Positions 1 to 8,803 of a DNA stretch of 64,000 nucleotides are shown here, in pieces; the stretch's first letter is position 1; every line of letters starts with the position of its first letter. The translations under genes were made by a program, and so were the position numbers. Under the pieces are notes generated by a model. It saw nothing but the letters and a program-made list of their open reading frames with translations, ran no database searches and was not told the origin of the DNA. The DNA comes from an uncultured Hydrogenophaga sp. GTDB lineage: Bacteria > Pseudomonadota > Gammaproteobacteria > Burkholderiales > Burkholderiaceae_C. The DNA lies in contig NZ_OY288118.1 of assembly GCF_958439165.1 (NCBI RefSeq), forward strand, positions 1 to 64,000, given 5' to 3'.

Positions 1-24
1 AGTGGCCCAAATCTTGTGTTTCAT
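1..24 (-). CDS. 5' end of the gene downstream of ubiE (8 codons only)
   Basis: An ATG at 24 reads MKHKIWAT towards the window edge. It is preceded, at the right spacing (5 bases), by a perfect Shine-Dalgarno AAGGAGG on the minus strand (positions 36-30). This strong site is why I call a gene from so little sequence. It lies 36 bases after the ubiE stop, so it is probably co-transcribed with ubiE. In related Burkholderiales the gene after ubiE is usually a Tim44-like domain protein ahead of ubiJ/ubiB; that identity is inferred from synteny and cannot be read from eight residues. Confidence 0.6.
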
Positions 25-59
25 CTATGCCTCCTTATGTGAATGCCTGTTGCTCCGCT

Positions 60-791
60 TCAGCACTTGATGCCCACATGCAGCGCCACCACCCCTGCGG
101 TCAGGTTGTGGACGTCGACATGGCCGAAACCGGCGGTCTTCATCATCTGCCTCAACGTTTCCTGGTCGGGATGCATGCGGATCGATTCGGCCAGATAGCG
201 GTAACTTTCCGCGTCGTTGGCGACGAACTGACCCAGTTTCGGCAGGATGTTGAACGAATACCAGTCGTACGCCTTTTCCAGCGGCTTGGCGACTCGGGAA
301 AACTCCAGCACCAGCAATTTGCCCCCCGGCTTGAGCGTCCGATGCATCTCGGCCAGCGCAAGTTCCTTGTGGGTCATGTTGCGCAATCCGAAAGCGACGG
401 TGACGATGTCGAAACTGGCGTCGGCAAAGGGCAGCTTCTCGGCGTCGCACACCATCGTCGGCAGCACCAGACCATGGTCAAGCAGGCGGGCGCGGCCCTC
501 CCGCAGCATGGCTTCGTTGATGTCGGTGTGCACCACCCGCCCGGTCGGGCCGACCCGCCTGGCCAGCGCCATGGAGAGGTCGCCGGTGCCCCCGGCGATG
601 TCCAGCGCCGACTGGCCCGGCTGCGGATTGGCCACGGTGATGGTGTAACGCTTCCAGATCCGGTGCAGGCCGGCCGACATCAGGTCGTTCATGACGTCGT
701 AACGCGGCGCGACCGAGTCGAACACGCCCCGCACACGCTGGGCTTTCTCGCGCTCGTCGACGGTCTGGAATCCGAAGTGGGTCTTGGCCAT
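60..791 (-). CDS. ubiE: UbiE, ubiquinone/menaquinone C-methyltransferase
   Basis: A 243-residue SAM-dependent methyltransferase that methylates the ring carbon of the demethyl quinol intermediate in ubiquinone (and menaquinone) synthesis. The start is the ATG giving MAKTHFGFQTV, as in the family. The N-terminal block FDSVAPRYDVMNDLMS (about 24-39) and the SAM-binding motif LDIAGGTGD (63-71) are typical, and the C-terminal NLTAGVVALHVG matches the conserved UbiE tail. The full length matches the family (about 240-250). It follows the DUF971 gene by 14 bases, and the next gene has a strong ribosome site just downstream, so the three look like one operon. The window also holds ispB, which makes the quinone side chain, and petABC, which uses the product. 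Confidence 0.96.
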   Translation of the reverse strand: MAKTHFGFQTVDEREKAQRVRGVFDSVAPRYDVMNDLMSAGLHRIWKRYTITVANPQPGQSALDIAGGTGDLSMALARRVGPTGRVVHTDINEAMLREGRARLLDHGLVLPTMVCDAEKLPFADASFDIVTVAFGLRNMTHKELALAEMHRTLKPGGKLLVLEFSRVAKPLEKAYDWYSFNILPKLGQFVANDAESYRYLAESIRMHPDQETLRQMMKTAGFGHVDVHNLTAGVVALHVGIKC

Positions 792-805
792 GGAAATCGG
801 GTTCG

Positions 806-1219
806 TCAGTGGCTGCCGCAGCTGTGGCCGGCCTTCTCGGGCATCGGCGCGTCGCGGTGGGTGCCGGCAGCCGCCAGCCGGGCCTCGTAGTCGGCCCACA
901 GCTCCGCTTGCCGGTCGCCCAGGAAATACAGGTAGTCCCAGGAAAAGATGCCGGATTCGTGGCCATCGGTGAAGGTCGGCTGGATGGCGTAGTTGCCCAC
1001 CGGCGCCAGATCGAGGATGCCGACCTCCCGCTTGCCGGTCTGCAGGACTTCCTGGCCCGGACCATGACCCTGCACTTCGGCGGAAGGCGAGCACACCCGC
1101 ATCAGCTCGAACGGGATGCGGAAGCTTCGGCCGTCGGAGAAGGCGATTTCGAGCACCCGCGATGCGTTGTGCACCGTGATGTCCTGCGGGGTCGGGGTGT
1201 CTTTGTTGAGTCCAGCCAT
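806..1219 (-). CDS. DUF971 domain protein
   Basis: A 137-residue soluble protein starting MAGLNKDTPTP. It matches the DUF971 fold, which resembles the N-terminal domain of gamma-butyrobetaine hydroxylase; conserved-looking stretches are LEIAFSDGRSFRIPFELMR near residue 25 and SGIFSWDYLYFLG near residue 95. The role is unknown. The domain is often linked with iron-sulphur proteins, but nothing here proves iron binding: the only cysteines are one after the FELMR stretch and one near the end (HSCGSH). It sits between the large Fe-S oxidoreductase (32 bases upstream) and ubiE (14 bases downstream), an order I know from other Burkholderiales. This suggests a respiratory or quinone-related task, but that is inference from context. 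Confidence 0.85.
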   Translation of the reverse strand: MAGLNKDTPTPQDITVHNASRVLEIAFSDGRSFRIPFELMRVCSPSAEVQGHGPGQEVLQTGKREVGILDLAPVGNYAIQPTFTDGHESGIFSWDYLYFLGDRQAELWADYEARLAAAGTHRDAPMPEKAGHSCGSH

Positions 1220-1251
1220 GTTCTTGTTCCGTTGGAGAGAGGGATCGGCCG

Positions 1252-4200
1252 TCAGACCAGCACGCGCTCGATGCCGCCCTGGTTCGCCTGCGCCACATAG
1301 GTGGGCAGCCAGTGCTCGCCCAGGATCTGGCGGGCCATCTCGACCACGATGTAATCGGCTTCCAGCAGGCCGCTCTTGAGGTCGTCCTGGTAGCGGTTGA
1401 GGCCCTGCAGGCAGCTCGGGCACGACGTGAGGATCTTCACGTTGTCGTTCATGCCGACCGTGCCGTTGGCGCGCAGAGCGGCTTCACCCTTCTGCAGTTC
1501 CTCTTCCTTGCGGAAGCGGATCTGGGTCGAGATGTCCGGCCGTGTCACGCCCAGCGTGCCCGACTCGCCGCAGCAGCGTTTGCTCTCGATGACGTTGTCA
1601 CCCACCAGGGCGCGCACCGTCTTCATGGGCTCCTGCAGCTTCATGGGCGTGTGGCAGGGGTCGTGGTAGAGGTAACCGCCCTGGCCTTGCGGCAAGGTCA
1701 CGCCCTTTTCCAGCAGGTACTCGTGGATGTCGACGATCCGGCAGCCGGGGAAGATCTTGTCGAATTCGTAACCCTGGAGCTGGTCGTAGCAGGTGCCGCA
1801 GCTCACCACCACCGTCTTGATGTCGAGGTAGTTCAGCGTGTTGGCCACCCGGTGGAACAGCACCCGGTTGTCGGTGATGATCTTCTCGGCCTTGTCGAAC
1901 TGGCCCGAGCCACGCTGCGGATAACCGCAGCAGAGGTACCCCGGGGGCAGCACCGTCTGCACACCGGCATGCCAGAGCATGGCCTGGGTGGCCAGGCCGA
2001 CCTGGCTGAACAGCCGTTCGGAGCCACAGCCCGGGAAATAGAACACCGCTTCGGTATCGGAAGTGGTCTTCTGCGGGTCGCGGATGATCGGGACATAGTT
2101 CTTGTCCTCGATGTCCAGCAGGGCGCGGGCGGTCTTCTTGGGCAGGCCGCCAGGCATCTTCTTGTTGATGAAGTGGATCACCTGCTCCTTGACCGGCGCA
2201 GCGCGCAGCGTGGCCGGCGGCGCGCTGGTCTGTTTGCGGGCCAGGCCCTGGAGCAGGTTGTTGGCCATCCGCTGGGCCTTGAAGCCCACGTCCACCATGG
2301 CCGAACGCATCACCTTGATGGTCTCCGGGTTGGTGGCGTTCAGGAAGAACATGGCCGCGGCGTTGCCGGGGCGGAAGCTCTTCTGACCCATCTTGCGCAG
2401 CAGGTTGCGCATGTTCATGGTGACGTCGCCGAAATCGATCTTCACCGGGCAGGGCGACAGGCACTTGTGGCACACGGTGCAGTGGTCGGCCACATCCTCG
2501 AACTCTTCCCAGTGCTGGATGCTGATGCCCCGGCGGGTCTGCTCCTCGTACAGGAAGGCCTCGATCAGCAGCGAGGTGGCCAGGATCTTGTTGCGCGGGC
2601 TGTAGAGCAGGTTGGCGCGCGGCACATGCGTGGCGCACACCGGCTTGCACTTGCCGCAACGCAGGCAGTCCTTGACCGAGTCGGCGATGGCGCCGATGTC
2701 GCTCTGCTGCATGATCAGCGACTCATGCCCCATCAGGCCGAAGCTGGGGGTGTAGGCATGGGCCAGATCGGCGCTGCGCACGTCGGCGTCACCGGTGGAC
2801 TGGCGCAGCAGCTTGCCCTTGTTGAACCGGCCTTCCGGATCGACCTTGGCCTTGTACTCGGCGAATGGCAGAAGCTCCGCGTCGGTCAGGAATTCGAGCT
2901 TGGTGATGCCGATGCCGTGCTCGCCGGAGATGACGCCGTCCAGGCTGCGGGCCAGCGTCATGATGCGGGCCACCGCTTCATGGGCGGTCTGCAGCATGGC
3001 GTAGTCGTCGCTGTTGACCGGGATGTTGGTGTGCACATTGCCGTCGCCGGCGTGCATGTGCAGCGCCACCCAGACCCGGCCCTTGAGCACGCGCTGGTGG
3101 ACGGCCTGGCACTCCTCCAGGATGGCGCCGAAGGCCGAGCCGCTGAAGATCTGCTGCAGCGGGGCGCGGATCTGCGTCTTCCAGCTGGCGCGCAGGGTGT
3201 GGTCCTGCAGCTGCGGGAACAGCGCGTCCACCCGGGTCAGCCAGCCGGTCCACAGCTCGCGCACGTCCCGCACCAGGGCCAGTGCCTGCTGCACCCGGTC
3301 TTCCATCAGCTCGGCGCTGGGGATGTCGTTGGCATCGTCCGTCTTGCCCAGCGGCAGGTTGCCCCGGGTGAAGAAGGCTTCGAGGGCGTCGCACAAGGCA
3401 ATCTTGTTGCGCAGCGACAGCTCGATGTTGATGCGCTCGATGCCCTCGGTGTACTCGCCCATGCGGGGCAGCGGGATCACCACGTCCTCGTTGATCTTGA
3501 AGGCGTTGGTGTGCTTGCTGATGGCCGCGGTGCGCTTGCGGTCGAGCCAGAACTTCTTGCGCGCTTCGGCGCTGATGGCCACGAAGCCCTCGCCGCTGCG
3601 GGTGTTGGCAATGCGGATCACCTCGCTGGTGGCGCGCGCGACGGCGTCCGGATCGTCACCGACGATGTCGCCGATCAGCACCATCTTGGGCAGGCCGCCA
3701 TTGCCCTTCTTGCTCTTGGTGGCGTAGCCCACCGCCTTCAGGTAGCGGTCGTCCAGGTGTTCCAGACCGGCCAGCAGCACGCCCGAGCGGTTCTGCTCGG
3801 CGAACATGAAGTCCTTGATCTCGACGATGCTGGGCACGCCGTCTTTCGGATTGCCGAAGAACTCCAGGCACACGGTACGGGTGTGCGCCGGCATGCGGTG
3901 CACCAGCCAGCGGGCACTGGTGATCAGGCCGTCACAGCCTTCCTTCTGGATGCCGGGCAGGCCCGAGAGGAACTTGTCGGTCACGTCCTTGCCCAGGCCT
4001 TCCTTGCGGAAGGTGCGACCGGGGATGCTCAGCGTCTCGGTGCGCACCGGGGTACGGCCGTCGGCCTCGAAGTAACGGAGCTCGAAGGTGGCGACCTCGG
4101 CGTCGTGGATCTTGCCGCGGTTGTGGTCCAGGCGGGTGACCTCCAGCCACTGGGACTGCGGCGTCACCATGCGCCAGCTGATCAGGTTGTCCAGCGCCGT

Positions 4201-5127
4201 GCCCCAGAGCACGGCCTTCTTGCCGCCGGCATTCATGGCGATGTTGCCGCCGATGCACGATGCCTCGGCGCTGGTGGGGTCCACCGCGAACACATGACCG
4301 GCGCGCTCGGCCGCATCGGCCACGCGCTGGGTGACCACGCCGGCTTCGGTCCAGACGGTGGGCAGCTTCTCGTCATGGCCCGGCACCGTGACCCATTCGA
4401 CCTCGGTCATGGCCTCGAGCTTCTCGGTGTTGATCACCGCGCTCTTCCAGGTCAGCGGGATGGCGCCGCCGGTGTAGCCGGTGCCGCCTCCGCGCGGGAT
4501 GATGGTCAGACCGAGCTCCACGCAGCCCTTGACCAGGCCGGCCATTTCGGCCTCGGTGTCGGGCGTGAGCACCACGAAGGGGTATTCAACCCGCCAGTCG
4601 GTGGCATCTGTCACGTGCGACACGCGCGACAGGCCGTCGAACTTGATGTTGTCCTTGGCGGTCAGCCGGCGCAGCGCACGGGTGGCGCGCTGCCGCAAGG
4701 TCGCCATGTCGTCGAAGGAGCGGGCGAAGCGCTCGACCGCGCCGCGAGCGGCCTGCAGCATTTCGGCCACCATGGCATCGCGGGCAGGGTCGTCGGCGGT
4801 GCGGCGCTTCTGCACTTCGGCCAGACGGTGGTCGAGCGCATCGACCAGCTGGCTGCGGCGCTTGGCGCTGGACAGCAGGTCGTCCTGCAGGTAGGGGTTG
4901 CGCTGCACGACCCAGATGTCGCCGAGCACCTCGTAGAGCATGCGGGCCGAGCGACCGGTGCGGCGCTCGCCGCGCAGCCCGTCCAGCAGTTCCCAGGCAC
5001 GTTCGCCGAGCAGCCGGATCACGATTTCCCGGTCGGACAGGGAGGTGTAGTTGTACGGAATTTCGCGCAGGCGCGGCGCTTCTTCGGTAGCGTGGGCGAG
5101 GAGCGGGAGCGGGGTCGGAGCGTTCAT
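1252..5127 (-). CDS. Large FAD-linked, Fe-S oxidoreductase with DUF3683 N-terminus
   Basis: 1291 residues, start chosen at MNAPTPLPLLAH. Domains in order: a DUF3683 region (about 20-140); an FAD-binding type 4 domain with PRGGGTGYTGG near 212; an FAD-oxidase C-terminal domain with HMHAGDGNVHTN near 695, as in D-lactate and D-2-hydroxyglutarate dehydrogenases; two ferredoxin-like cysteine clusters, CLRCGKCKPVC near 820 and CTVCHKCLSPCP near 880; and two CCG cysteine-rich motifs, CCGYPQ near 1065 and CCGESGT near 1183, as in GlpC, LutA and HdrB. The layout fits a flavin-to-quinone electron chain oxidising a 2-hydroxy acid. The substrate is unknown. The first gene of the DUF971-ubiE unit, divergent from the phosphodiesterase gene across 138 bp. 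Confidence 0.88.
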   Translation of the reverse strand: MNAPTPLPLLAHATEEAPRLREIPYNYTSLSDREIVIRLLGERAWELLDGLRGERRTGRSARMLYEVLGDIWVVQRNPYLQDDLLSSAKRRSQLVDALDHRLAEVQKRRTADDPARDAMVAEMLQAARGAVERFARSFDDMATLRQRATRALRRLTAKDNIKFDGLSRVSHVTDATDWRVEYPFVVLTPDTEAEMAGLVKGCVELGLTIIPRGGGTGYTGGAIPLTWKSAVINTEKLEAMTEVEWVTVPGHDEKLPTVWTEAGVVTQRVADAAERAGHVFAVDPTSAEASCIGGNIAMNAGGKKAVLWGTALDNLISWRMVTPQSQWLEVTRLDHNRGKIHDAEVATFELRYFEADGRTPVRTETLSIPGRTFRKEGLGKDVTDKFLSGLPGIQKEGCDGLITSARWLVHRMPAHTRTVCLEFFGNPKDGVPSIVEIKDFMFAEQNRSGVLLAGLEHLDDRYLKAVGYATKSKKGNGGLPKMVLIGDIVGDDPDAVARATSEVIRIANTRSGEGFVAISAEARKKFWLDRKRTAAISKHTNAFKINEDVVIPLPRMGEYTEGIERINIELSLRNKIALCDALEAFFTRGNLPLGKTDDANDIPSAELMEDRVQQALALVRDVRELWTGWLTRVDALFPQLQDHTLRASWKTQIRAPLQQIFSGSAFGAILEECQAVHQRVLKGRVWVALHMHAGDGNVHTNIPVNSDDYAMLQTAHEAVARIMTLARSLDGVISGEHGIGITKLEFLTDAELLPFAEYKAKVDPEGRFNKGKLLRQSTGDADVRSADLAHAYTPSFGLMGHESLIMQQSDIGAIADSVKDCLRCGKCKPVCATHVPRANLLYSPRNKILATSLLIEAFLYEEQTRRGISIQHWEEFEDVADHCTVCHKCLSPCPVKIDFGDVTMNMRNLLRKMGQKSFRPGNAAAMFFLNATNPETIKVMRSAMVDVGFKAQRMANNLLQGLARKQTSAPPATLRAAPVKEQVIHFINKKMPGGLPKKTARALLDIEDKNYVPIIRDPQKTTSDTEAVFYFPGCGSERLFSQVGLATQAMLWHAGVQTVLPPGYLCCGYPQRGSGQFDKAEKIITDNRVLFHRVANTLNYLDIKTVVVSCGTCYDQLQGYEFDKIFPGCRIVDIHEYLLEKGVTLPQGQGGYLYHDPCHTPMKLQEPMKTVRALVGDNVIESKRCCGESGTLGVTRPDISTQIRFRKEEELQKGEAALRANGTVGMNDNVKILTSCPSCLQGLNRYQDDLKSGLLEADYIVVEMARQILGEHWLPTYVAQANQGGIERVLV

Positions 5128-5265
5128 GGGGGCGGCCGGCGAGGGTCTGCTGGGCAGAACACTGGATGGTACCCCAGGGCCCATGGCCGCACGGCCACAA
5201 GGGCTGCCGTCGCGCAGGGTTGAAAGGCATCGCTCGCGGGGGCTGACCGGCGGCAGAATGGGGCC

Positions 5266-6045
5266 ATGTCCGCCCCTCAGACACCCTGGCCTTACCCGCG
5301 CTGGATCGCCCACCGGGGCGCCGGCCGGCTGGCACCCGAGAACACCCTGGCAGCCTTCCGCCTGGGAGCCCGGCATGGTTACCGGATGCTGGAGTGCGAT
5401 GTGCGGCTCAGCGCCGACGGCACCCCCTTCCTGCTGCACGACGACACCCTGGACCGGACGACCGACGGCGACGGCCCGGCCGCCGATCAACCCTGGGCCG
5501 AGCTGGCCCGGCTGGACGCCGGCGGCTGGCATTCGCCGCATTTTGCCGCTGAACCCTTGCCCACGCTGGCCGATCTGGCCGCGTTCAGCCTGGCGCAACC
5601 CGATGGCCACTGGGTGAATCTGGAACTCAAGCCCAGCCCGGGTACCGCCGAGCTGACCGGCCGCACCGTGGCACGGCACGCTCAAGACCTCTGGAACGGC
5701 AGGCCCGGCCACACCCCGCTGCTCACCTCGTTCCAGCCGGAAGCGCTTGCTGGCGCCCTGGCCGCAGCCCCGGCGCTGCCCCGGGGCCTGCTGGTGGACC
5801 GCCTGGCCGATGCACCCGATGCCGACCGCTCCTGGCTGGACACCGCCGCCCGTCTGGACTGCTGCGCGGTGGTGCTGCAGCACCGACTGTGGAACGCCGA
5901 CCGGGTGACGCTGGCCCGGCAGGCGGGCCTGCGCTGCCTGACCTACACCGTGAATGAGGAAGACGAGGCCCGACGCCTGCTGACCCTGGGGCTGGACGGG
6001 CTGATCACCGACCGGGTCGACCGGTTCGATCCGCGAACCGGGTGA
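5266..6045 (+). CDS. ugpQ: Glycerophosphodiester phosphodiesterase (GDPD family)
   Basis: 259 residues; hydrolyses glycerophosphodiesters to glycerol 3-phosphate plus an alcohol. Active-site motifs are all present: HRGA with H16/R17, ENT at 25-27, ECD with E43 and D45, and LLHDDTLDRTTDG with H58. The C-terminal YTVNEEDEARRLLTLGLDGLITDR is the usual closing strand of the TIM barrel. There is no signal peptide, so a cytosolic UgpQ-like enzyme is more likely than a periplasmic GlpQ. It is divergent from the big oxidoreductase and convergent with a small membrane-protein gene whose stop is 10 bases away. The symbol is by similarity; no ugp transporter genes are nearby. Confidence 0.9.
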   Translation: MSAPQTPWPYPRWIAHRGAGRLAPENTLAAFRLGARHGYRMLECDVRLSADGTPFLLHDDTLDRTTDGDGPAADQPWAELARLDAGGWHSPHFAAEPLPTLADLAAFSLAQPDGHWVNLELKPSPGTAELTGRTVARHAQDLWNGRPGHTPLLTSFQPEALAGALAAAPALPRGLLVDRLADAPDADRSWLDTAARLDCCAVVLQHRLWNADRVTLARQAGLRCLTYTVNEEDEARRLLTLGLDGLITDRVDRFDPRTG

Positions 6046-6055
6046 ACCCGGGCCG

Positions 6056-6316
6056 TCAGCGCCCGCGTAACCACCAGCCCGCCGTGCCCTGTGCCAGCAC
6101 CAGGGCAGCGTAGGTCAGCATCTTGCCGTCGCGGCCGAACACCAGCAGGCCTGCCAACAGCACGACCACACCCACGGCCAACAGAACCAAAGCCTGGCCG
6201 GCGGGTCCGAGTCGGGGCGACCGCCGGGTTCGCAGCGCCAGCCACAAGACGGCGGCCACAGCGAGGGCCGGGAACAGGAATCCAGTTATATGTTCCATTA
6301 ACAGCCAAAGTGTCAT
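6056..6316 (-). CDS. Small inner-membrane protein, unknown
   Basis: 86 residues, not recognised as a named family. Two clear hydrophobic spans are visible: ITGFLFPALAVAAVLWLAL (about 10-28) and ALVLLAVGVVVLLAGLLVF (about 42-60), with a basic loop RTRRSPR between them and a weaker third span AALVLAQGTAGWW near the end. Two starts are possible, ATG at 6316 or ATG at 6298 (MEHITG). The gene faces hemA back-to-back, only 46 bp apart, and converges with the phosphodiesterase gene. Its codon use and GC content resemble the neighbours, which supports a real gene. Confidence 0.6.
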   Translation of the reverse strand: MTLWLLMEHITGFLFPALAVAAVLWLALRTRRSPRLGPAGQALVLLAVGVVVLLAGLLVFGRDGKMLTYAALVLAQGTAGWWLRGR

Positions 6317-6322
6317 ATAAAG

Positions 6323-6356
6323 TTGACAGTCCTCGTGCGGGGACGAAATTTATAAT
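6323..6356 (+). promoter_or_regulatory. hemA promoter elements
   Basis: A perfect TTGACA (6323-6328) and a perfect TATAAT (6351-6356) lie just before hemA, but they are 22 bases apart instead of about 17. TATAAT ends only 6 bases before the hemA ATG, so transcription from it would begin at or next to the start codon. No Shine-Dalgarno at normal spacing is present. Either hemA mRNA is leaderless or one of the two boxes is a chance match. Confidence 0.45.
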
Positions 6357-6362
6357 CGAAGC

Positions 6363-7652
6363 ATGTCTGTCTGGACCCTGGGAATCAACCACAACACCGC
6401 GCCGCTCGACCTGCGCGGTCGGTTCGCGTTCGCCATCGACCAGATCCAGCCCACCCTCCAGACATTGAGAAGCAGTCTGCCACGGCAGCCTGAGGCCACC
6501 CTGCTGTCCACCTGCAACCGCACGGAACTGTACGGTGCCGGTGACCACAACATTGTCGAGCCCACGCTGGAGTGGCTGGCACAGACCGGTGGCGTGAGCC
6601 CGCAGGTGCTCCGCGAGCATGCCTATGTGCTGCGCGACGACCAGGCAGCCCGCCATGCCTTCCGGGTCGCCAGCGGCCTGGACAGCATGGTGCTCGGCGA
6701 GGCCCAGATCCTGGGCCAGATGAAGAACGCGGTTCGCGCTGCCGACGAGGCCGGCGCGCTGGGCTCGACGCTGCACCAGCTGTTCCAGCGCTCGTTCGCG
6801 GTGGCCAAGCAGGTGCGCACCTCGACCGAAATCGGCGCGCACTCCATCAGCATGACGGCTGCGGCGGTACGCCTGGCATCGCAGCTGTTCGAGGACCTCA
6901 AGGAAACCCGGGTGCTCTTCGTGGGTGCGGGCGAGATGATCGAACTCGCCGCCACCCACTTCGCGGCACGCACACCCCGTTCCATGGCCATTGCCAACCG
7001 CACGCTCGAGCGCGGCGAAGCGCTGGCCAGCCGTTTCGGCGCCCAGGTCATGCGGCTGGGCGAGATCCCGGAACGCCTCCACGAATTCGATGCCGTCATC
7101 AGCTGCACCGCCAGCACGCTGCCGATCATCGGCCTGGGTGCCGTCGAACGGGCGCTGAAGAAGCGCCGCCACCGACCCATGTTCATGGTCGACCTCGCCG
7201 TGCCGCGCGACATCGAGGCAGAGGTCAAGGACCTGGGCGATGTCTACCTGTACACCGTCGACGACCTGGCGGCAGTGGTCCAGACCGGGCGCGACCAGCG
7301 CCAGGCCGCCGTGGCCCAGGCCGAAGCCATCATCGATGCCGGCGTGCTGAGCTTCATGCACTGGATGGAGCAGCGCGATCCGGCCCGGGGTGTGGTGCCG
7401 TTGATACAGCAGCTCAATGCCCAGGCCGACAACTGGCGGCAGCTGGAGATGGCCCGGGCCCGCCGCCTGCTCGCCAAGGGCGAGCCGGTGGAGGCCGTGA
7501 TGGAAGCGCTGGCCAAGGGTCTGACCCAGAAGATGCTGCACGGCACGCTGGCCGAACTGCATGCCGGCGACGCAGCCACCCGTGCTGCCACTGCCCAGAC
7601 CGTCTCGCGGCTGTTCCTGCGCGAAGGCACTCCCCCGCGCGACGCGGCCTAG
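6363..7652 (+). CDS. hemA: Glutamyl-tRNA reductase
   Basis: 429 residues. Reduces glutamyl-tRNA(Glu) to glutamate-1-semialdehyde with NADPH, the first committed step of tetrapyrrole (haem) synthesis. The start MSVWTLGINHNTAP matches the conserved N-terminus. The catalytic cysteine is C51 in LSTCNRTELYG; DSMVLGEAQILGQMK (107-121) is the family signature; the NADPH-binding VGAGEM lies at 187-192; the C-terminal helices form the dimerisation domain. The family length is about 415-430. It heads a run with prfA and prmC, as in many proteobacteria, although 65 bases separate it from prfA. Confidence 0.97.
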   Translation: MSVWTLGINHNTAPLDLRGRFAFAIDQIQPTLQTLRSSLPRQPEATLLSTCNRTELYGAGDHNIVEPTLEWLAQTGGVSPQVLREHAYVLRDDQAARHAFRVASGLDSMVLGEAQILGQMKNAVRAADEAGALGSTLHQLFQRSFAVAKQVRTSTEIGAHSISMTAAAVRLASQLFEDLKETRVLFVGAGEMIELAATHFAARTPRSMAIANRTLERGEALASRFGAQVMRLGEIPERLHEFDAVISCTASTLPIIGLGAVERALKKRRHRPMFMVDLAVPRDIEAEVKDLGDVYLYTVDDLAAVVQTGRDQRQAAVAQAEAIIDAGVLSFMHWMEQRDPARGVVPLIQQLNAQADNWRQLEMARARRLLAKGEPVEAVMEALAKGLTQKMLHGTLAELHAGDAATRAATAQTVSRLFLREGTPPRDAA

Positions 7653-7717
7653 CCGGCCCGCCGGGCCACCCCAGTGCGTTCCCCCCGGGCAGCGGTCGCT
7701 GCCCGCCACCCTGCCCC

Positions 7718-8803
7718 ATGAAACCTTTTGTCCGTGACACCCTGCTGCGCCAGCGTGCGCGCCTGCACGAGCTCGACGCCCTGCTCTCGGCACCGGACGT
7801 GGTGAACGACATCGGGCGGTTCCGGCAACTCAGCCGCGAACATGCCGACGTGGGCGTGCTGGTCGGCGTGTTCGACCGCCACCAGCAACGCGAGGCCGAC
7901 CGGGCTGCGGCCGAGGACATGCTGGAAGACGCCGACATGGCCGAGATGGCGCGCGAGGAGCTGGCCGCCTGCGATGCCGACCTGCAGGCGCTCGATGCCG
8001 AACTGCAGCAACTGCTGCTGCCCCGCGATCCGGACGACGAACGCCCGGCGTTCGTGGAGATCCGCGCTGGCACTGGCGGCGACGAATCGGCCCTGTTCGC
8101 CGGCGACCTGGCCCGCATGTACGGCCGCTACGCCGACGCCCAGGGCTGGCGCACCGAAGTGGTGAGCGAATCGCCCGGCGAGGTGGGTGGCTACAAGGAG
8201 GTGGTGCTGCGCATCGAGGGCGACGGCGCCTACGGCCGGCTGCGCTTCGAATCGGGCGGACACCGGGTCCAGCGTGTCCCGGCCACCGAGACCCAGGGTC
8301 GCATCCACACCAGCGCCGCGACCGTGGCGGTCATGCCCGAACCCGACGAGGCCCAGGCCATCCAGCTCAACCCGGCCGAGCTGCGCATCGACACCTTCCG
8401 CGCCAGCGGCGCCGGCGGACAGCACATCAACAAGACCGATTCCGCCGTTCGGATCACGCACCTGCCCACCGGCATCACCGCCGAGTGTCAGGACGGCCGG
8501 TCCCAGCACAGCAACAAGGCCAAGGCGCTGCAGGTGCTCACCGCACGCCTGCGAGAGAAGGACCGCAGCGAACGCGCCGCGCGCGAAGCCGCCACCCGCA
8601 AGGGCCTGATCGGCAGCGGCGACCGCAGCGACCGCATCCGCACCTATAACTTCCCGCAGGGCCGGCTCACCGATCACCGCATCAACCTCACGATCTACAA
8701 GCTGCTGGCCGTGATGGAAGGCGATCTCGGCGAGGTGATCCATGCGCTTCAGGTGGCCCGGGGCGCGGAGCTGCTGGCCGAACTGGAGGCAGCCCCCCGA
8801 TGA
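7718..8803 (+). CDS. prfA: Peptide chain release factor 1
   Basis: 361 residues; reads UAA and UAG stop codons and triggers peptide release. The stop-recognition tripeptide PAT (188-190, in RVPATETQG) marks it as RF1 rather than RF2, and the catalytic GGQ is at 233-235 in SGAGGQHINKTDS. The start MKPFVRDTLL fits the family; no stronger start lies upstream. The last four bases (ATGA) overlap the start of prmC, whose product methylates the glutamine of GGQ, so the modifier is made together with its substrate. Confidence 0.97.
   Translation: MKPFVRDTLLRQRARLHELDALLSAPDVVNDIGRFRQLSREHADVGVLVGVFDRHQQREADRAAAEDMLEDADMAEMAREELAACDADLQALDAELQQLLLPRDPDDERPAFVEIRAGTGGDESALFAGDLARMYGRYADAQGWRTEVVSESPGEVGGYKEVVLRIEGDGAYGRLRFESGGHRVQRVPATETQGRIHTSAATVAVMPEPDEAQAIQLNPAELRIDTFRASGAGGQHINKTDSAVRITHLPTGITAECQDGRSQHSNKAKALQVLTARLREKDRSERAAREAATRKGLIGSGDRSDRIRTYNFPQGRLTDHRINLTIYKLLAVMEGDLGEVIHALQVARGAELLAELEAAPR

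Noticed and set aside
1312..5223. Open frame of about 1300 codons on plus, opposite the large oxidoreductase
   Set aside because: Same cause: mirror of a GC-rich gene; no domains, no ribosome site.
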